Origin: Massilia aquatica
GTDB taxonomy: Bacteria; Pseudomonadota; Gammaproteobacteria; Burkholderiales; Burkholderiaceae_D
DNA length: 64,000 bases
NCBI RefSeq assembly: GCF_011682045.1
Contig: NZ_VVIW01000011.1
Span: 62,001-126,000 of the forward strand
Direction of reading: 5' to 3'
Every line of letters starts with the position of its first letter. Position 1 is the first letter of the stretch. The position numbers and the translations under genes were made by a program. This document shows, one piece after another, positions 33,261-42,049 of the stretch. The notes under the pieces are model-generated. The model had not been told where the DNA came from. It ran no database searches and was given only the letters and a program-made list of their open reading frames with translations.

Positions 33261-33839
33261 ATGGCAAGCACCAAGCCGGGCCAGCGCAAGCTGCAAATCC
33301 TCCAGGCTCTGGCCTCCATGCTGGAGCAGCCCAAAGGCGAGAAAATCACCACGGCGGCACTGGCAGCACGGCTGGGCGTATCCGAAGCGGCGCTGTACCG
33401 CCACTTCGCCAGCAAGGCGCAGATGTTCGAAGGCCTGATCGAATTCATCGAATCGAGCGTCTTCGGCCTGATTAACCAGATCGCCGAAAACGAACAGGGC
33501 GGCATCGACCAGGCCCACGCCGTGCTGCAGATGCTGCTCGGCTTCGCGGCCAACAATCCCGGCATGACGCGGGTGCTGATTGGCGACGCCCTGGTCAACG
33601 AAGACGAGCGCCTGCAACTGCGCATGAACCAGTTCTATGACAAGGTCGAACTGGCCTGCAAGCAGTCGCTGCGCCTGGCCGTGACCCAGGGCCACGGCCA
33701 GGAAGCCGATGTCGCCGCGCGCGCCAGCCTGCTGGTCGCCTACGTGGTCGGACGCTGGCACCGCTACGCCAAGAGCGGCTTCCGCCACAATCCGGCCGAA
33801 GGCACGGCCCTGCAGATCTCCCTGCTGCTGGCGGCCTGA
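33261..33839 (+). CDS. slmA: Nucleoid occlusion factor SlmA (TetR family)
   Basis: The 192-residue DNA-binding protein blocks FtsZ ring assembly over the nucleoid when bound to its chromosomal sites. The N-terminal TetR helix-turn-helix reads ITTAALAARLGVSEAALYRHF. SlmA-specific blocks are FIESSVFGLINQIAENEQGG and YVVGRWHRYAKSGFRHNP. The position after argB and the nucleotidase gene is the conserved betaproteobacterial arrangement. Length is normal and no defect is seen. Confidence 0.92.
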   Translation: MASTKPGQRKLQILQALASMLEQPKGEKITTAALAARLGVSEAALYRHFASKAQMFEGLIEFIESSVFGLINQIAENEQGGIDQAHAVLQMLLGFAANNPGMTRVLIGDALVNEDERLQLRMNQFYDKVELACKQSLRLAVTQGHGQEADVAARASLLVAYVVGRWHRYAKSGFRHNPAEGTALQISLLLAA

Positions 33840-33853
33840 CCGCCTTTGCACCG

Positions 33854-35686
33854 ATGAACAGCACGCCCTGCTTTGCCCTGCTCGATGACGCCACCGGCAC
33901 CGGCGAGCATGCGGCATCGCGCCTGTACACGGGCCACGCGGGCACCCTGCGCTGCGACCAGGCGGACGATTGGCCGACCGTGCTGGCGCAGCTCCAGCAA
34001 GCGCTGGCGCGCGGCCTGCACGCGGTGGCGGTGCTCGCTTATGAACTGGGCGGGCACTTGCTCGGCATCGATACGCACGCCATCGACAGCCCACTGGCGC
34101 AGGTGCTGCTGTTCGATACCTGCACCCGCCTCTCGTCCGCCGAGGTGACTGTCTGGCTGGATGCGCAAACGGCCGCGCAAGCGGGGGGCGGCGATCACCC
34201 AGCCGGCATCGCCAACGTGCGCGCCAACGTCGGCCAGCAGGCGTTCAGCGACGCCCTGGCGCGCATCCACGAGTACATCGCCGCCGGCGACACCTACCAG
34301 GTCAACTACACCTACCGCCTGCACTTCGACGCCTTCGGTTCGCCCCAGGCGCTGTACGCACGCCTGCGCGCGCGCCAGCCGGTGCCCTACGGCGCCCTGA
34401 TCGCCCTGCCCGACAGCGGCGCCGTCCTGTCGCTCTCGCCCGAACTGTTCGTGCGCCACCAGGGCGGTGAACTGGTCGCGCGCCCGATGAAAGGCACCGC
34501 GCCCGCGTGCGACGACGAGCTTGAGAACGCGCGCCGCGCCGCCGCGCTCGCGGCCGACCCCAAGAACCGCGCCGAAAACCTGATGATCGTCGACCTGCTG
34601 CGCAACGACCTCGGAAGAGTCGCCGTCACCGGCAGCGTCGCGGTACCCGCGCTGTTCGACGTGCAGCGCTTTTCCAGCGTGCTGCAGATGACGTCCACCG
34701 TGCGCGCCCGCTTGCGCCCGGACGCCGCGCTGGCCGATATCTTCGCCGCCCTGTACCCGTGCGGTTCGATCACCGGCGCCCCCAAGCGGCGCGCCATGGA
34801 AATCATCCGCGAACTGGAACCTGCGGCGCGCGGCGTCTACACCGGCGCCATCGGCTGGTTCGAGCCGCCCGCCGCGCCTGGGGCGATCGGCGCCTTTTGC
34901 CTGTCGGTGCCGATCCGCACCCTGGCGCTGCAGCCCGAACACGCCGGCACGCGGCGCGGCGAAATGGGCGTGGGCGCCGGTATCGTCTACGACAGCGATT
35001 GCGCCGACGAATACGCCGAGTGCCAGCTCAAGGCGCGTTTTCTCACCGGCCTGCAAAACCAGTTCGAGGTCTTCGAAACCCTGCACGCCACGCGCGAGGA
35101 TGGCTGCCGCCAGCATGAGCGGCACCTGGCGCGCATGGCGCAATCGGCGCGCTACTTCGGCTTCGCGTTCGATGAAACGGCCGCCCATGCGGCCCTGGAC
35201 GCCGCCTGCGCCGCGCTGGCGCCGGGCGTGGCATCGCGCATGCGGCTCGCCATCGGCCCGTCCGGCGACTTTAGCGTGCAAAGCGGAGCATTGGCGGCGC
35301 TGGCGCAGCCGGTGCGCGTGCTGCTCGCGCCAGAAGCAATGCGCGCCGACGACCTCTTCCTGCGCCACAAAACCAGCATCCGCACCCGCTACGACGCCGC
35401 CTGGCGCGCGGCCGAGGCGCAGGGCGCATTCGACATGCTGTTCTTTAACGAGCGTGGCGAACTGACCGAAGGAGGCCGCAGCAATGTGTTCGTGCAGGTG
35501 GACGGACGCTGGCGTACGCCGGCCCTGGCCTGCGGCCTGCTGCCCGGGATCATGCGCGCGCTGGTGCTGGCCGATCCGCAGTGGGACGCCGAAGAAACCA
35601 TCATCACGCGCGCGATGTTCGAACGCGCCACCGGCCTGATGATCTGTAACGCCCTGCGCGGACCGATGCCGGCGGTGCTGGTCTAA
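33854..35686 (+). CDS. pabB: Aminodeoxychorismate synthase component I fused to 4-amino-4-deoxychorismate lyase (PabB-PabC)
   Basis: The 610-residue cytosolic fusion makes 4-aminobenzoate for folate. The N-terminal chorismate-binding domain (about residues 1-370) has the catalytic-lysine motif RPMKGTAPA, AENLMIVDLLRNDLGR, CGSITGAPKRRAMEII and GVGAGIVYDSDCADEY. The C-terminal PLP lyase domain (about 395-610) shows LFLRHKTSIRTRYDAAW (likely Schiff-base Lys), FNERGELTEGGRSNVFV and GLLPGIMRALVL. No glutamine amidotransferase (PabA) is encoded nearby. The fusion is common in proteobacteria. Its end overlaps the convergent ArsR-type gene by four bases. Confidence 0.93.
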   Translation: MNSTPCFALLDDATGTGEHAASRLYTGHAGTLRCDQADDWPTVLAQLQQALARGLHAVAVLAYELGGHLLGIDTHAIDSPLAQVLLFDTCTRLSSAEVTVWLDAQTAAQAGGGDHPAGIANVRANVGQQAFSDALARIHEYIAAGDTYQVNYTYRLHFDAFGSPQALYARLRARQPVPYGALIALPDSGAVLSLSPELFVRHQGGELVARPMKGTAPACDDELENARRAAALAADPKNRAENLMIVDLLRNDLGRVAVTGSVAVPALFDVQRFSSVLQMTSTVRARLRPDAALADIFAALYPCGSITGAPKRRAMEIIRELEPAARGVYTGAIGWFEPPAAPGAIGAFCLSVPIRTLALQPEHAGTRRGEMGVGAGIVYDSDCADEYAECQLKARFLTGLQNQFEVFETLHATREDGCRQHERHLARMAQSARYFGFAFDETAAHAALDAACAALAPGVASRMRLAIGPSGDFSVQSGALAALAQPVRVLLAPEAMRADDLFLRHKTSIRTRYDAAWRAAEAQGAFDMLFFNERGELTEGGRSNVFVQVDGRWRTPALACGLLPGIMRALVLADPQWDAEETIITRAMFERATGLMICNALRGPMPAVLV

Positions 35687-36360
35687 TCAATCCAGGCGCG
35701 CAAGGCCCGTTCGCCGGCATCGCTGAACACCACCACGCGCGAATCGAGCGAGCGCCTGGCCCAGCCCAGTTCCTCAAAGCGCGCCAGCAGCGCGTCGCCC
35801 AGGGTGCCGGCCAGGTGATGCCGGCGCTCGCTCCAGTCCAGGCAGGTGCGGCAAAAGGCGCGCCGCGTGCCGCGTGCCGCGGCCAGGTCGAGCCCGAGCG
35901 CGCCGGCAATGGCGCGGCCGGCCTCGGTCAGGCGCAGGCCGGCCGCATCGGGAGCGAAGGCGCCGCGTGCCAGCAGGCGCTCGTAGACCAGCACCCCAAG
36001 TTCGCCGGCCAGGTGGTCGTAGCACACGCGCGCCTTGCGCAAGGCCGGCTCGCGCGGGCTCGAACGCAGGCGCAAGGCGCCGGTGCGGAAAGCGACATTC
36101 ATGAGCGACTCGAGCAGTTGCGCCACATCGTCGTCGGCCAGGCGAAAGTAGCGGTGGCGGCCCTGCGCTTCAACCGCCAGCAGGCCGGCGTCGACCAGTT
36201 TGGCCAGATGCGCGCTGATGGTCTGCTTGGTGACGCCGGCAATGCCGGCCAGCTCGGTGGCGGTGAGCGCCATGCCCGACATGAGCGCGCTCAGCACTTC
36301 CGCGCGCGCGTGCTCGCCGATCAGGGCGGCGATGCCGATAATATTGGGTCCGTCTTTCAT
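35683..36360 (-). CDS. ArsR-type winged-helix transcriptional regulator
   Basis: The 225-residue protein has an N-terminal ArsR-like winged helix (ALMSGMALTATELAGIAGVTKQTISAHLAKLVDAG, here split over two helices) and a wing QGRHRYFRLADDDVAQLLE. A longer C-terminal domain of about 130 residues contains Cys residues in ARVCYDHLAGELG and FCRTCLDWSERRHHLAG. These pattern blocks recur in a widespread subfamily (YczG-like) of ArsR regulators with unknown ligand; the Cys/His cluster may sense metal or redox state. It is convergent with pabB and divergent from the 36436 gene, 75 bases away. The ATG at 36360 is the family start. Confidence 0.87.
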   Translation of the reverse strand: MKDGPNIIGIAALIGEHARAEVLSALMSGMALTATELAGIAGVTKQTISAHLAKLVDAGLLAVEAQGRHRYFRLADDDVAQLLESLMNVAFRTGALRLRSSPREPALRKARVCYDHLAGELGVLVYERLLARGAFAPDAAGLRLTEAGRAIAGALGLDLAAARGTRRAFCRTCLDWSERRHHLAGTLGDALLARFEELGWARRSLDSRVVVFSDAGERALRAWID

Positions 36361-36435
36361 GGTTCGATGGTAGCCGAACCATGCAGGGCGCACAAGCTTG
36401 TATAGTAGTCCTTATCGACCAACGAGAAAGCGGCC

Positions 36436-37074
36436 ATGGAACTGATCCGATACCTGAGCGATTCCTACTTCACCGAAGAACAGCTGCTGGCGGTCTCCGG
36501 CATCGACCCGGACGAACTGGCGGCGCTGCAGCAGCGCGCGATGATGCCGCAGGCGTCGTACCGGTTGCGCATCGACGTGCAGTGCGACTCCTTCTTCGGC
36601 GCGCACCAGGAACACAAGCAGCTCGTTTACTACGCCAAGGGCTATGCTTCGTGGATCGGACTGCTGCAGTCGCTGGGCGGCGAAGGCGATGCCTTCCGCG
36701 TGTTCGCGGAGCGCTACCGGGCGCGCCTGACCCAGCTCAAAGCGGCCGGTCTGTGCACCGACGATCCCAAGCTGAACCCGGAACTGGACCAGCACCTGAT
36801 CGAAGAGTGGCGCCACTTCTTAGAGGGCACCTATGGCGTGTGCACCAAAACCGGGCTGCCGGAAGATATCGCCTCGAAAGAGCTGGCCACGACGATCATC
36901 CGCGAGATCATCGGTAAACCGGTCGAGCAAGCCCTGTCGACCCGCGACCGGGTGTGCCTGACCCTGGCGGTCGACCTGTTGGACACCGCCAGCGGCCAGT
37001 TCGCGCCCCATGAAAAAGAGCGCAGCTCGCGCCATTTACTCATCGACGAGGTGCGCACGACGTATCAGTTATGA
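36436..37074 (+). CDS. DUF6058-like protein
   Basis: The 212-residue soluble protein begins MELIRYLSDSYFTEEQLLAV, followed by DELAALQQRAMMPQASYRLR and later HLIEEWRHFLEGTYGVCTKTG. This resembles the DUF6058 family annotated near natural-product genes; that match is from memory and only moderately certain. There is no signal peptide or membrane helix. It is divergent from the ArsR-type regulator and could be its target. No catalytic motif can be recognised. Confidence 0.6.
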   Translation: MELIRYLSDSYFTEEQLLAVSGIDPDELAALQQRAMMPQASYRLRIDVQCDSFFGAHQEHKQLVYYAKGYASWIGLLQSLGGEGDAFRVFAERYRARLTQLKAAGLCTDDPKLNPELDQHLIEEWRHFLEGTYGVCTKTGLPEDIASKELATTIIREIIGKPVEQALSTRDRVCLTLAVDLLDTASGQFAPHEKERSSRHLLIDEVRTTYQL

Positions 37075-37150
37075 CCAAGGCATTTGCCGGGATCGCCAGC
37101 TTGTAGGTCAATGAATCCTGCGAAACCAGCCTTCTCAAGCTGTTCGATCC

Positions 37151-37180
37151 GCGCCGGCGATATTGGTTCCACGCCGGCGC
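37151..37180. terminator. Hairpin in the convergent gap
   Basis: A nine-base perfect inverted repeat (GCGCCGGCG ... CGCCGGCGC) with a 12-base loop lies between the plus-strand DUF6058-like gene and the minus-strand GMC oxidoreductase gene. No T run follows on either strand, so termination is only inferred from position. Confidence 0.35.
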
Positions 37181-37193
37181 GCGCACTGGCCGT

Positions 37194-38753
37194 TCAGGCC
37201 CGAATGGCGGCTTGCTTGATGATATCGGATAACTTCTCCGCCATCATGATGACCGTCGGATTCAAGTTGATGAGCGGAATTTCGGGAAGGATCGAGGCAT
37301 CGATGATCCGCAGCCCACCGACCCCATGCACGCGCCCCTGTTCATCGACCACGGCGCGCGGGTCGTCCGCCAAGCCCATCGGCGCACTGGCGCAAGGATG
37401 CTGCAAGGTGCCCACCCCGGCCGCCAGCGCGCTGCGGATCTGCTGCTCGCTGTCGTCGGTCGACGCTCCCGGATACAGTTCCTCCACGATCATGCTCTTG
37501 AGCGGTTCGGTGGCCGCCAGCTTCCTGGCCAGGCGGAAGCACTCGACCATGCGCCGCATATCATCCTCCGTGCTCAGGTGATTGAGTTCGATCAGCGGGG
37601 CCGCGTGCGGATCGCGGCTCTTGAGGCGGATGCGCCCGTGCGAGGTGCAATGCATCAGTTCCAGGCCGAGCGAAAACGCCACGCCGGTCGGGCTGCTGGC
37701 CGGGTCGAGCAGGTGCGACGGCGAAATGCCGATGTCGAGCTCCCGCTCCGAGCTGGCATACGAGGAATTGGTCCACCACTGGGAACCGACCACCGGGTGC
37801 TCCTGCCCTTTCAGTTCCGCTGTCGCGCTGAAATTCATCCAGAAAAAGGCATGATCGAGCAGATGGGTACCGACCGGCGCATCCTTGACCACGGGAATAT
37901 CCAGCGCGTCGAGGTCGGCCTTCGGACCGATTCCCGAGCGCAGCAAGATCGCGGCGGAGCCATACGCGCCGGCGCTGAGAATGACTTCCTTGCCGCGTAT
38001 TGCGCGGCCATCGGCCAGCAAGACCGAAGCCACCCGGCCATTCTCGACGACCAGCTTGTCGATGATGCTGCGCTCGAGAATGCGCAGGTTCGGGCGCGCG
38101 CGCACGCTGCGGGTCAGGTAGGCCATGCCGGTGTTCACGCGCACGCCGTTGATGATGTTCATCGGGTTGGGGCCGGCGCCATTGTTCGCTTCGGGATTGT
38201 TGAAGTCGTCGACCCGGCGCGCCCCCAGCGCCCAGGCCGCTTGCACCATGGCGCGCTGCACCGGGGTGATGCCCTCCATCGACATCTGATGGATCGGCAG
38301 CGGCCCGCTGCGGCCGTGCCAGCGTTCCTCGCCATGCGGGGCGTTTTCCATTTTCTTGTAGTAAGGCAGCACGTCCTCGTAGCCCCAGCCGCGTAAGCCC
38401 TTGGCGGTCCAGCGGGCAAAATCGAAGGGCAAGGCCCGGCATGCCACGGCGCCATTGATGGCGGAGCTGCCGCCAAGCACCTTGCCGCGCGGCGCATACA
38501 GCGGCTGCGCCTGGGCCAGCGGGATGGCGTGGTAGCCCCATTCGTAGCGGGCGTCGCCGTTGGCGGCGATGATGTTGCTGCTGTAAATTTGTTCAGGGTA
38601 TTCGTCCGGATCGAAGGCGCTGCCGGCCTCGACCAGCAAGACGCTGAGCCGGGGCAGTTCCGACAGGCGGGCCGCCAGCACCGCGCCGGCGGAACCGCCG
38701 CCGAGAATGACGACATCAAACAGGTGACGATCAACAATCATGAGGCTATCCAT
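37194..38753 (-). CDS. GMC family oxidoreductase (FAD-dependent)
   Basis: The 519-residue flavoenzyme has the N-terminal FAD fingerprint VVILGGGSAGAVLAARL and the GMC signature 1 region RGKVLGGSSAINGAVACRA. Signature 2 is present as GAYGSAAILLRSGIG, and a C-terminal active-site region reads TLQHPCASAPMG ... NLNPTVIMMAEK with the catalytic His/Asn. Such enzymes oxidise primary alcohols or choline-like substrates, often yielding hydrogen peroxide. Its start follows the Ohr stop directly (TGAATG), making it the last gene of the eight-gene operon. It is a distinct paralogue of the GMC enzyme at 43535-45112. Confidence 0.92.
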   Translation of the reverse strand: MDSLMIVDRHLFDVVILGGGSAGAVLAARLSELPRLSVLLVEAGSAFDPDEYPEQIYSSNIIAANGDARYEWGYHAIPLAQAQPLYAPRGKVLGGSSAINGAVACRALPFDFARWTAKGLRGWGYEDVLPYYKKMENAPHGEERWHGRSGPLPIHQMSMEGITPVQRAMVQAAWALGARRVDDFNNPEANNGAGPNPMNIINGVRVNTGMAYLTRSVRARPNLRILERSIIDKLVVENGRVASVLLADGRAIRGKEVILSAGAYGSAAILLRSGIGPKADLDALDIPVVKDAPVGTHLLDHAFFWMNFSATAELKGQEHPVVGSQWWTNSSYASSERELDIGISPSHLLDPASSPTGVAFSLGLELMHCTSHGRIRLKSRDPHAAPLIELNHLSTEDDMRRMVECFRLARKLAATEPLKSMIVEELYPGASTDDSEQQIRSALAAGVGTLQHPCASAPMGLADDPRAVVDEQGRVHGVGGLRIIDASILPEIPLINLNPTVIMMAEKLSDIIKQAAIRA

Positions 38754-39179
38754 TCAGACCAGGGTCAGGGTGACATCGATATTGCCGCGCGTCGCGTTCG
38801 AATACGGACACACCTTGTGGGCGGCGGCGACCAGCCTCTCCGCCGTGGCGCGCTCCATGCCGGGCAAGGAGATCTTCAGTTCGATCTCGAGGCCGTAGCC
38901 GGTGGCGGCCTGGCCGATGCCGGCCGTTCCTTCGATGGCCGCATCGGGCGGCAGCACCACCTTGTCGTGGCGGGCAACCAGTTTCAAGGCGGCCAGGAAG
39001 CAGGCCGAGTAGCCTGCGGCAAACAGTTGCTCCGGATTCGAGCCGGGGGCGCCATTGCCGCCCAGTTCGCGGGGCGTGGTCAGGGTGAGCTCGAGCGTCT
39101 TGTCGGCCGAAACGGCGCGGCCTTCGCGCCCGCCGCTGACGGTCACGCTGCTGCGGTAGATGATGTTGGTGATGGACAT
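38754..39179 (-). CDS. Organic hydroperoxide resistance protein (Ohr/OsmC family)
   Basis: The 141-residue thiol peroxidase reduces organic hydroperoxides. The two catalytic cysteines are visible, Cys60 in [12 protein letters not shown] and Cys124 in [12 protein letters not shown], as is the Ohr-type front [15 protein letters not shown] with the preceding Arg. The motif order marks Ohr rather than OsmC. It is cytosolic and probably lipoyl-dependent, as in other Ohr proteins. It lies between the alpha/beta hydrolase and the GMC gene of the operon; no MarR-type OhrR gene is adjacent. Confidence 0.92.
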   Translation of the reverse strand: MSITNIIYRSSVTVSGGREGRAVSADKTLELTLTTPRELGGNGAPGSNPEQLFAAGYSACFLAALKLVARHDKVVLPPDAAIEGTAGIGQAATGYGLEIELKISLPGMERATAERLVAAAHKVCPYSNATRGNIDVTLTLV

Positions 39180-39250
39180 GGGTGTTTCCTGTTGCGTGAA
39201 TGGGTGGAGTACGGGGGCAGGCCGGCGGCGTGCGGCCGCCGGCGGGCAGG

Positions 39251-40018
39251 TCAGCGCTTGACGGCGGCCAGGATGACGTCGGCCACTTTGTGCGGCTGCG
39301 ACAGCATCGGCACATGGCTGCTGGCGAGCACCGTGGTGACCGCATTAAGCTTTTTGGCAAAGGCGCGTTCCAGGTCGGGCGAGATCATGCGGTCGTTGCT
39401 GGCGACGATGTAGTAGTTCGGCTTGCTCTTCCAGGCCGCATAGGTGATCTTTTCATCGAAGGCCTTGGCTGGAAACAAGCCTTGCGTGGCGGCGTACGCC
39501 CTGGCGGTCGCGGCCGGGATATCCTGGGCGAAGTTGGCCGCATACGAGGCGTCGGACAGGGTCAGGTAGCCGGCGGCGTCGGGCTTGAGCGAAGGCACGC
39601 CCGGCGGCACCGGATAATCCTTGCCCACCGTGCCGAGGGTCTCGCCTTCGGACGGCGCGAACGCGGCCACGTAGACCAGCGCCTTGATCTTGTCGCTGTC
39701 GCCGGCCTGGGTGATCACGGCCCCGCCCCAGGAGTGGCCGACCAGCACCACCTTGCCCGGCTGGGCGTCGATGGCTTTTCTGGCGGCGCTGACATCGTCG
39801 GCCAGCGACGACAGCGGGTTTTGCACGGCCACCACTTTCACGCCCTTCGCTTGCAGCAGCGGGATCACCTTGCCCCAGCTGGAGCCATCGGCAAAGGCGC
39901 CGTGCACCAGCACCACGGTGGTGTCGTCGGCGGCCCGGGCCGGCAAGCTGGTGGCGGACAAGGTGGCCGAGACGGCGGCGCTCGCCAGCAGGGTATGTTG
40001 AAGTAAGTGTTTCATCAT
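39251..40018 (-). CDS. Alpha/beta hydrolase, exported
   Basis: The 255-residue hydrolase has a signal peptide (about residues 1-29, ending ARA-AD), an oxyanion/HG motif [15 protein letters not shown], the nucleophile elbow [13 protein letters not shown], and a late His region [12 protein letters not shown]. These features match periplasmic AB_hydrolase proteins often found near Ohr and NTF2-like genes. The substrate is unknown, probably a small ester or lactone. Its start overlaps the stop of the NTF2-like gene by four bases (ATGA). Confidence 0.85.
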   Translation of the reverse strand: MMKHLLQHTLLASAAVSATLSATSLPARAADDTTVVLVHGAFADGSSWGKVIPLLQAKGVKVVAVQNPLSSLADDVSAARKAIDAQPGKVVLVGHSWGGAVITQAGDSDKIKALVYVAAFAPSEGETLGTVGKDYPVPPGVPSLKPDAAGYLTLSDASYAANFAQDIPAATARAYAATQGLFPAKAFDEKITYAAWKSKPNYYIVASNDRMISPDLERAFAKKLNAVTTVLASSHVPMLSQPHKVADVILAAVKR

Positions 40019-40503
40019 GAAGCCTTGAAGGTGGTTTCCTGCTGGTCGACCCAGGGCTGGAACAGATCGGCCGGCCAGTTAGGATCCACGTTCGAGGCGC
40101 GCGCGAGGCACTTCCAGACGCCGTTGCGCTTTTCGAAGCGGTCGGTGTAGGTGCCGGTCGAGACCACGCCTTCTTTTTCGGCTTTCCAGGTGACGATCCA
40201 GTTCCATTCGACCAGGGCCACATTGTCGCCGCCGTCGATGACGAAGGTGCCCAGCGCATGGCGCATCAGGTGCAGCGGAAACACGCTGTGCGCGTAGTCA
40301 TACAGCTGCTTGAGTCCTGCCACGCCGCGAAACACGTTCTCGCGGATGTCCTTCACCGAAAATTCGGCTTCCGGCCAGTACAGGCCGATGTAGGTCTGGG
40401 CCGATGCCAGGCTGGCATCGTTGTCGATGTAGCGCTGGTGCAGATTGAGTTGTTCGAAGATCTCGAAACGGTCGCTGGTGCTCAAGGGCGTTTGATAGGT
40501 CAT
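40015..40503 (-). CDS. NTF2-like / SnoaL family protein
   Basis: The 162-residue protein shows a SnoaL-like cone fold pattern: an N-terminal helix LNLHQRYIDNDASL, YWPEAEFSVKDIRENVFRG, and strands VALVEWNWIVTW and WKCLARASNVDPNW. Family members act as isomerases, cyclases or non-enzymatic binding proteins, so the role is open. It overlaps the hydrolase gene by four bases and follows the monooxygenase-like gene by 47 bases. Confidence 0.8.
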   Translation of the reverse strand: MTYQTPLSTSDRFEIFEQLNLHQRYIDNDASLASAQTYIGLYWPEAEFSVKDIRENVFRGVAGLKQLYDYAHSVFPLHLMRHALGTFVIDGGDNVALVEWNWIVTWKAEKEGVVSTGTYTDRFEKRNGVWKCLARASNVDPNWPADLFQPWVDQQETTFKAS

Positions 40504-40550
40504 TACAATGTCTTCCTTTAAAAAATCCAACTGACAAAAAATTGGTAAAT

Positions 40551-41108
40551 TCAGCGCGACAGCCAGCCGGCCGCCACGCGTGACAACAGGGGCATCAGCC
40601 AGTACACCATCAGGCCCGACACCACGGTGGCGCTCAGCGCAGCGAGCGCCAGCGCGGGCACGGCCGGGGCCAGCCGCTCCGCCGCCGCGCGCACCACGGC
40701 GGGAATGAGCGTGGTCAGCGGAAACACGGCCAGGGTCGAGAGCAGCCATTGCTTCCAGCGCCTGGGCAGCGCGCCCGCGCCCGAGGGGGTGAACCAGAAC
40801 GCCGACCCGGCGTGGACCTGGTAGCGTTCTTCGCGCAGCAGCCACGGGCGGGCCTGTTCGATCAACCGGCGCCGCTGCGGCGAAACCAGCCACGCGCTGG
40901 CATCGCCCACCGTGGCAAAGCGCAGCAGCACCACATAGCTGGCGCCGGCGCCGACCGGCTTGATCAGGTCCATCGCCAGGTAGCCGCGGCACTGGCGGTG
41001 CGCCTGTGTGGCCGCCACCATCCAGCGCTCGTAGTCGGCGCGGTGGCGCGGATCGACCTCGTGCACGATGGCGCTCATGCCTTGCTCGCCCGCCGCCGCC
41101 AGGCTCAT
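40551..41108 (-). CDS. Antibiotic biosynthesis monooxygenase-like protein with C-terminal membrane helices
   Basis: The 185-residue protein has an N-terminal dimeric alpha/beta-barrel-like half (AIVHEVDPRHRADYERWM, GYLAMDLIKPVGAGASYVVLLRF). A C-terminal part follows with two hydrophobic helices (about residues 115-137 and 152-177). Such fusions of ABM-type domains to membrane segments are annotated as antibiotic biosynthesis monooxygenases, but catalysis is not shown. Both ends are coupled: its start overlaps the catalase-like gene by four bases. Confidence 0.72.
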   Translation of the reverse strand: MSLAAAGEQGMSAIVHEVDPRHRADYERWMVAATQAHRQCRGYLAMDLIKPVGAGASYVVLLRFATVGDASAWLVSPQRRRLIEQARPWLLREERYQVHAGSAFWFTPSGAGALPRRWKQWLLSTLAVFPLTTLIPAVVRAAAERLAPAVPALALAALSATVVSGLMVYWLMPLLSRVAAGWLSR

Positions 41109-42049
41109 GCCTGCAGCGGACGGCGCCGCAAGGCCGCGCGCCGGTACAGTTCGGCGCGCGCGGCGATCATCGGATCGCCCGACGCTTCGATACCGTCGAT
41201 CAGGTGCCCGGGATTGAAGGCGAGCGCCTGCTGCCGCGCCGCCTGCATCCGCGCGTCCGCCTCGACCATCTCGACAGTGAGGATGCCGAGTTCGATTTCC
41301 GGGCGCGCATGCGGCCCGCTGCGCGGCCAGGCCAGCGAGCCGTCGTCCGGGTCGTCGCCGGGCGCGGCGCATTGCAGCACCAGGCGCAACCGGGCCGGCC
41401 CGCCGCGCAGGCGTTCGCCCAGCTCGGCGCCGAGGAAATCGGTGCCGGGCAGCGCAGCGTGCGGCGGCGCAGTCAGCGCCTGCACCGGTTCGATCCGGTA
41501 GCGCCCGTGCACGGCGGCGCCGGCGGCGTCGAGCAAGCGCACGCTGTTCACGCCAAAATACTCCTGTGCCAGGTAACTGGCGGGCGCCGGCTTGGGCGCT
41601 TCCAGATAGCGCTTCGCACGCGGATTGCGCGCCAGGAAGGCGTCCAGCGGCAGCGGGTCGGGCCGCGCGCCGCCGGCTGCGGCAATCCCCTGCAAAAAGC
41701 CGAGGAACTGCGCCGGCGAGGCCACCGGAAAACCATCGTAGGAATGGGCGACGATGTCGGTGTGGCGGCCATCGGGCAGCAGGAAACGCAGCGCCAGTCC
41801 CTGCGGGCCGGCGTCCGGGTCGCCATCGGCCGTGGACGGCACGCCGCTGAAGTTCGAAAAGCGCAAGGTGAGCGGCACCGGCGCGCCCTGCAAATGGGCC
41901 GCGCGGCTCAGGCGCGCCGCCGCCGGCGAGGCGCTGAAGCTGCCGTGCGCCACGATGCCTTTGGCATGCGTCACGCGGAAGCCCTCGTGCCTGCCGAAGA
42001 TGGCATACAGGGCGTCCAGCAATTCCTCATACAGGTCCGGCTGGTTCAT
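41105..42049 (-). CDS. Catalase-family (heme) peroxidase-like protein
   Basis: The 314-residue protein resembles small catalase-family peroxidases. It has RVTHAKGIVAHGSFSAS, containing the distal heme-pocket His, LTLRFSNFSGVPSTADGDPDA and QGLALRFLLPDGRHTDIVAHS. It is much shorter than true monofunctional catalases and lacks an obvious signal peptide. It should consume hydrogen peroxide or use peroxide to oxidise another substrate, a sensible partner for the two GMC oxidases in the operon. It overlaps both neighbours by four bases. Confidence 0.85.
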   Translation of the reverse strand: MNQPDLYEELLDALYAIFGRHEGFRVTHAKGIVAHGSFSASPAAARLSRAAHLQGAPVPLTLRFSNFSGVPSTADGDPDAGPQGLALRFLLPDGRHTDIVAHSYDGFPVASPAQFLGFLQGIAAAGGARPDPLPLDAFLARNPRAKRYLEAPKPAPASYLAQEYFGVNSVRLLDAAGAAVHGRYRIEPVQALTAPPHAALPGTDFLGAELGERLRGGPARLRLVLQCAAPGDDPDDGSLAWPRSGPHARPEIELGILTVEMVEADARMQAARQQALAFNPGHLIDGIEASGDPMIAARAELYRRAALRRRPLQA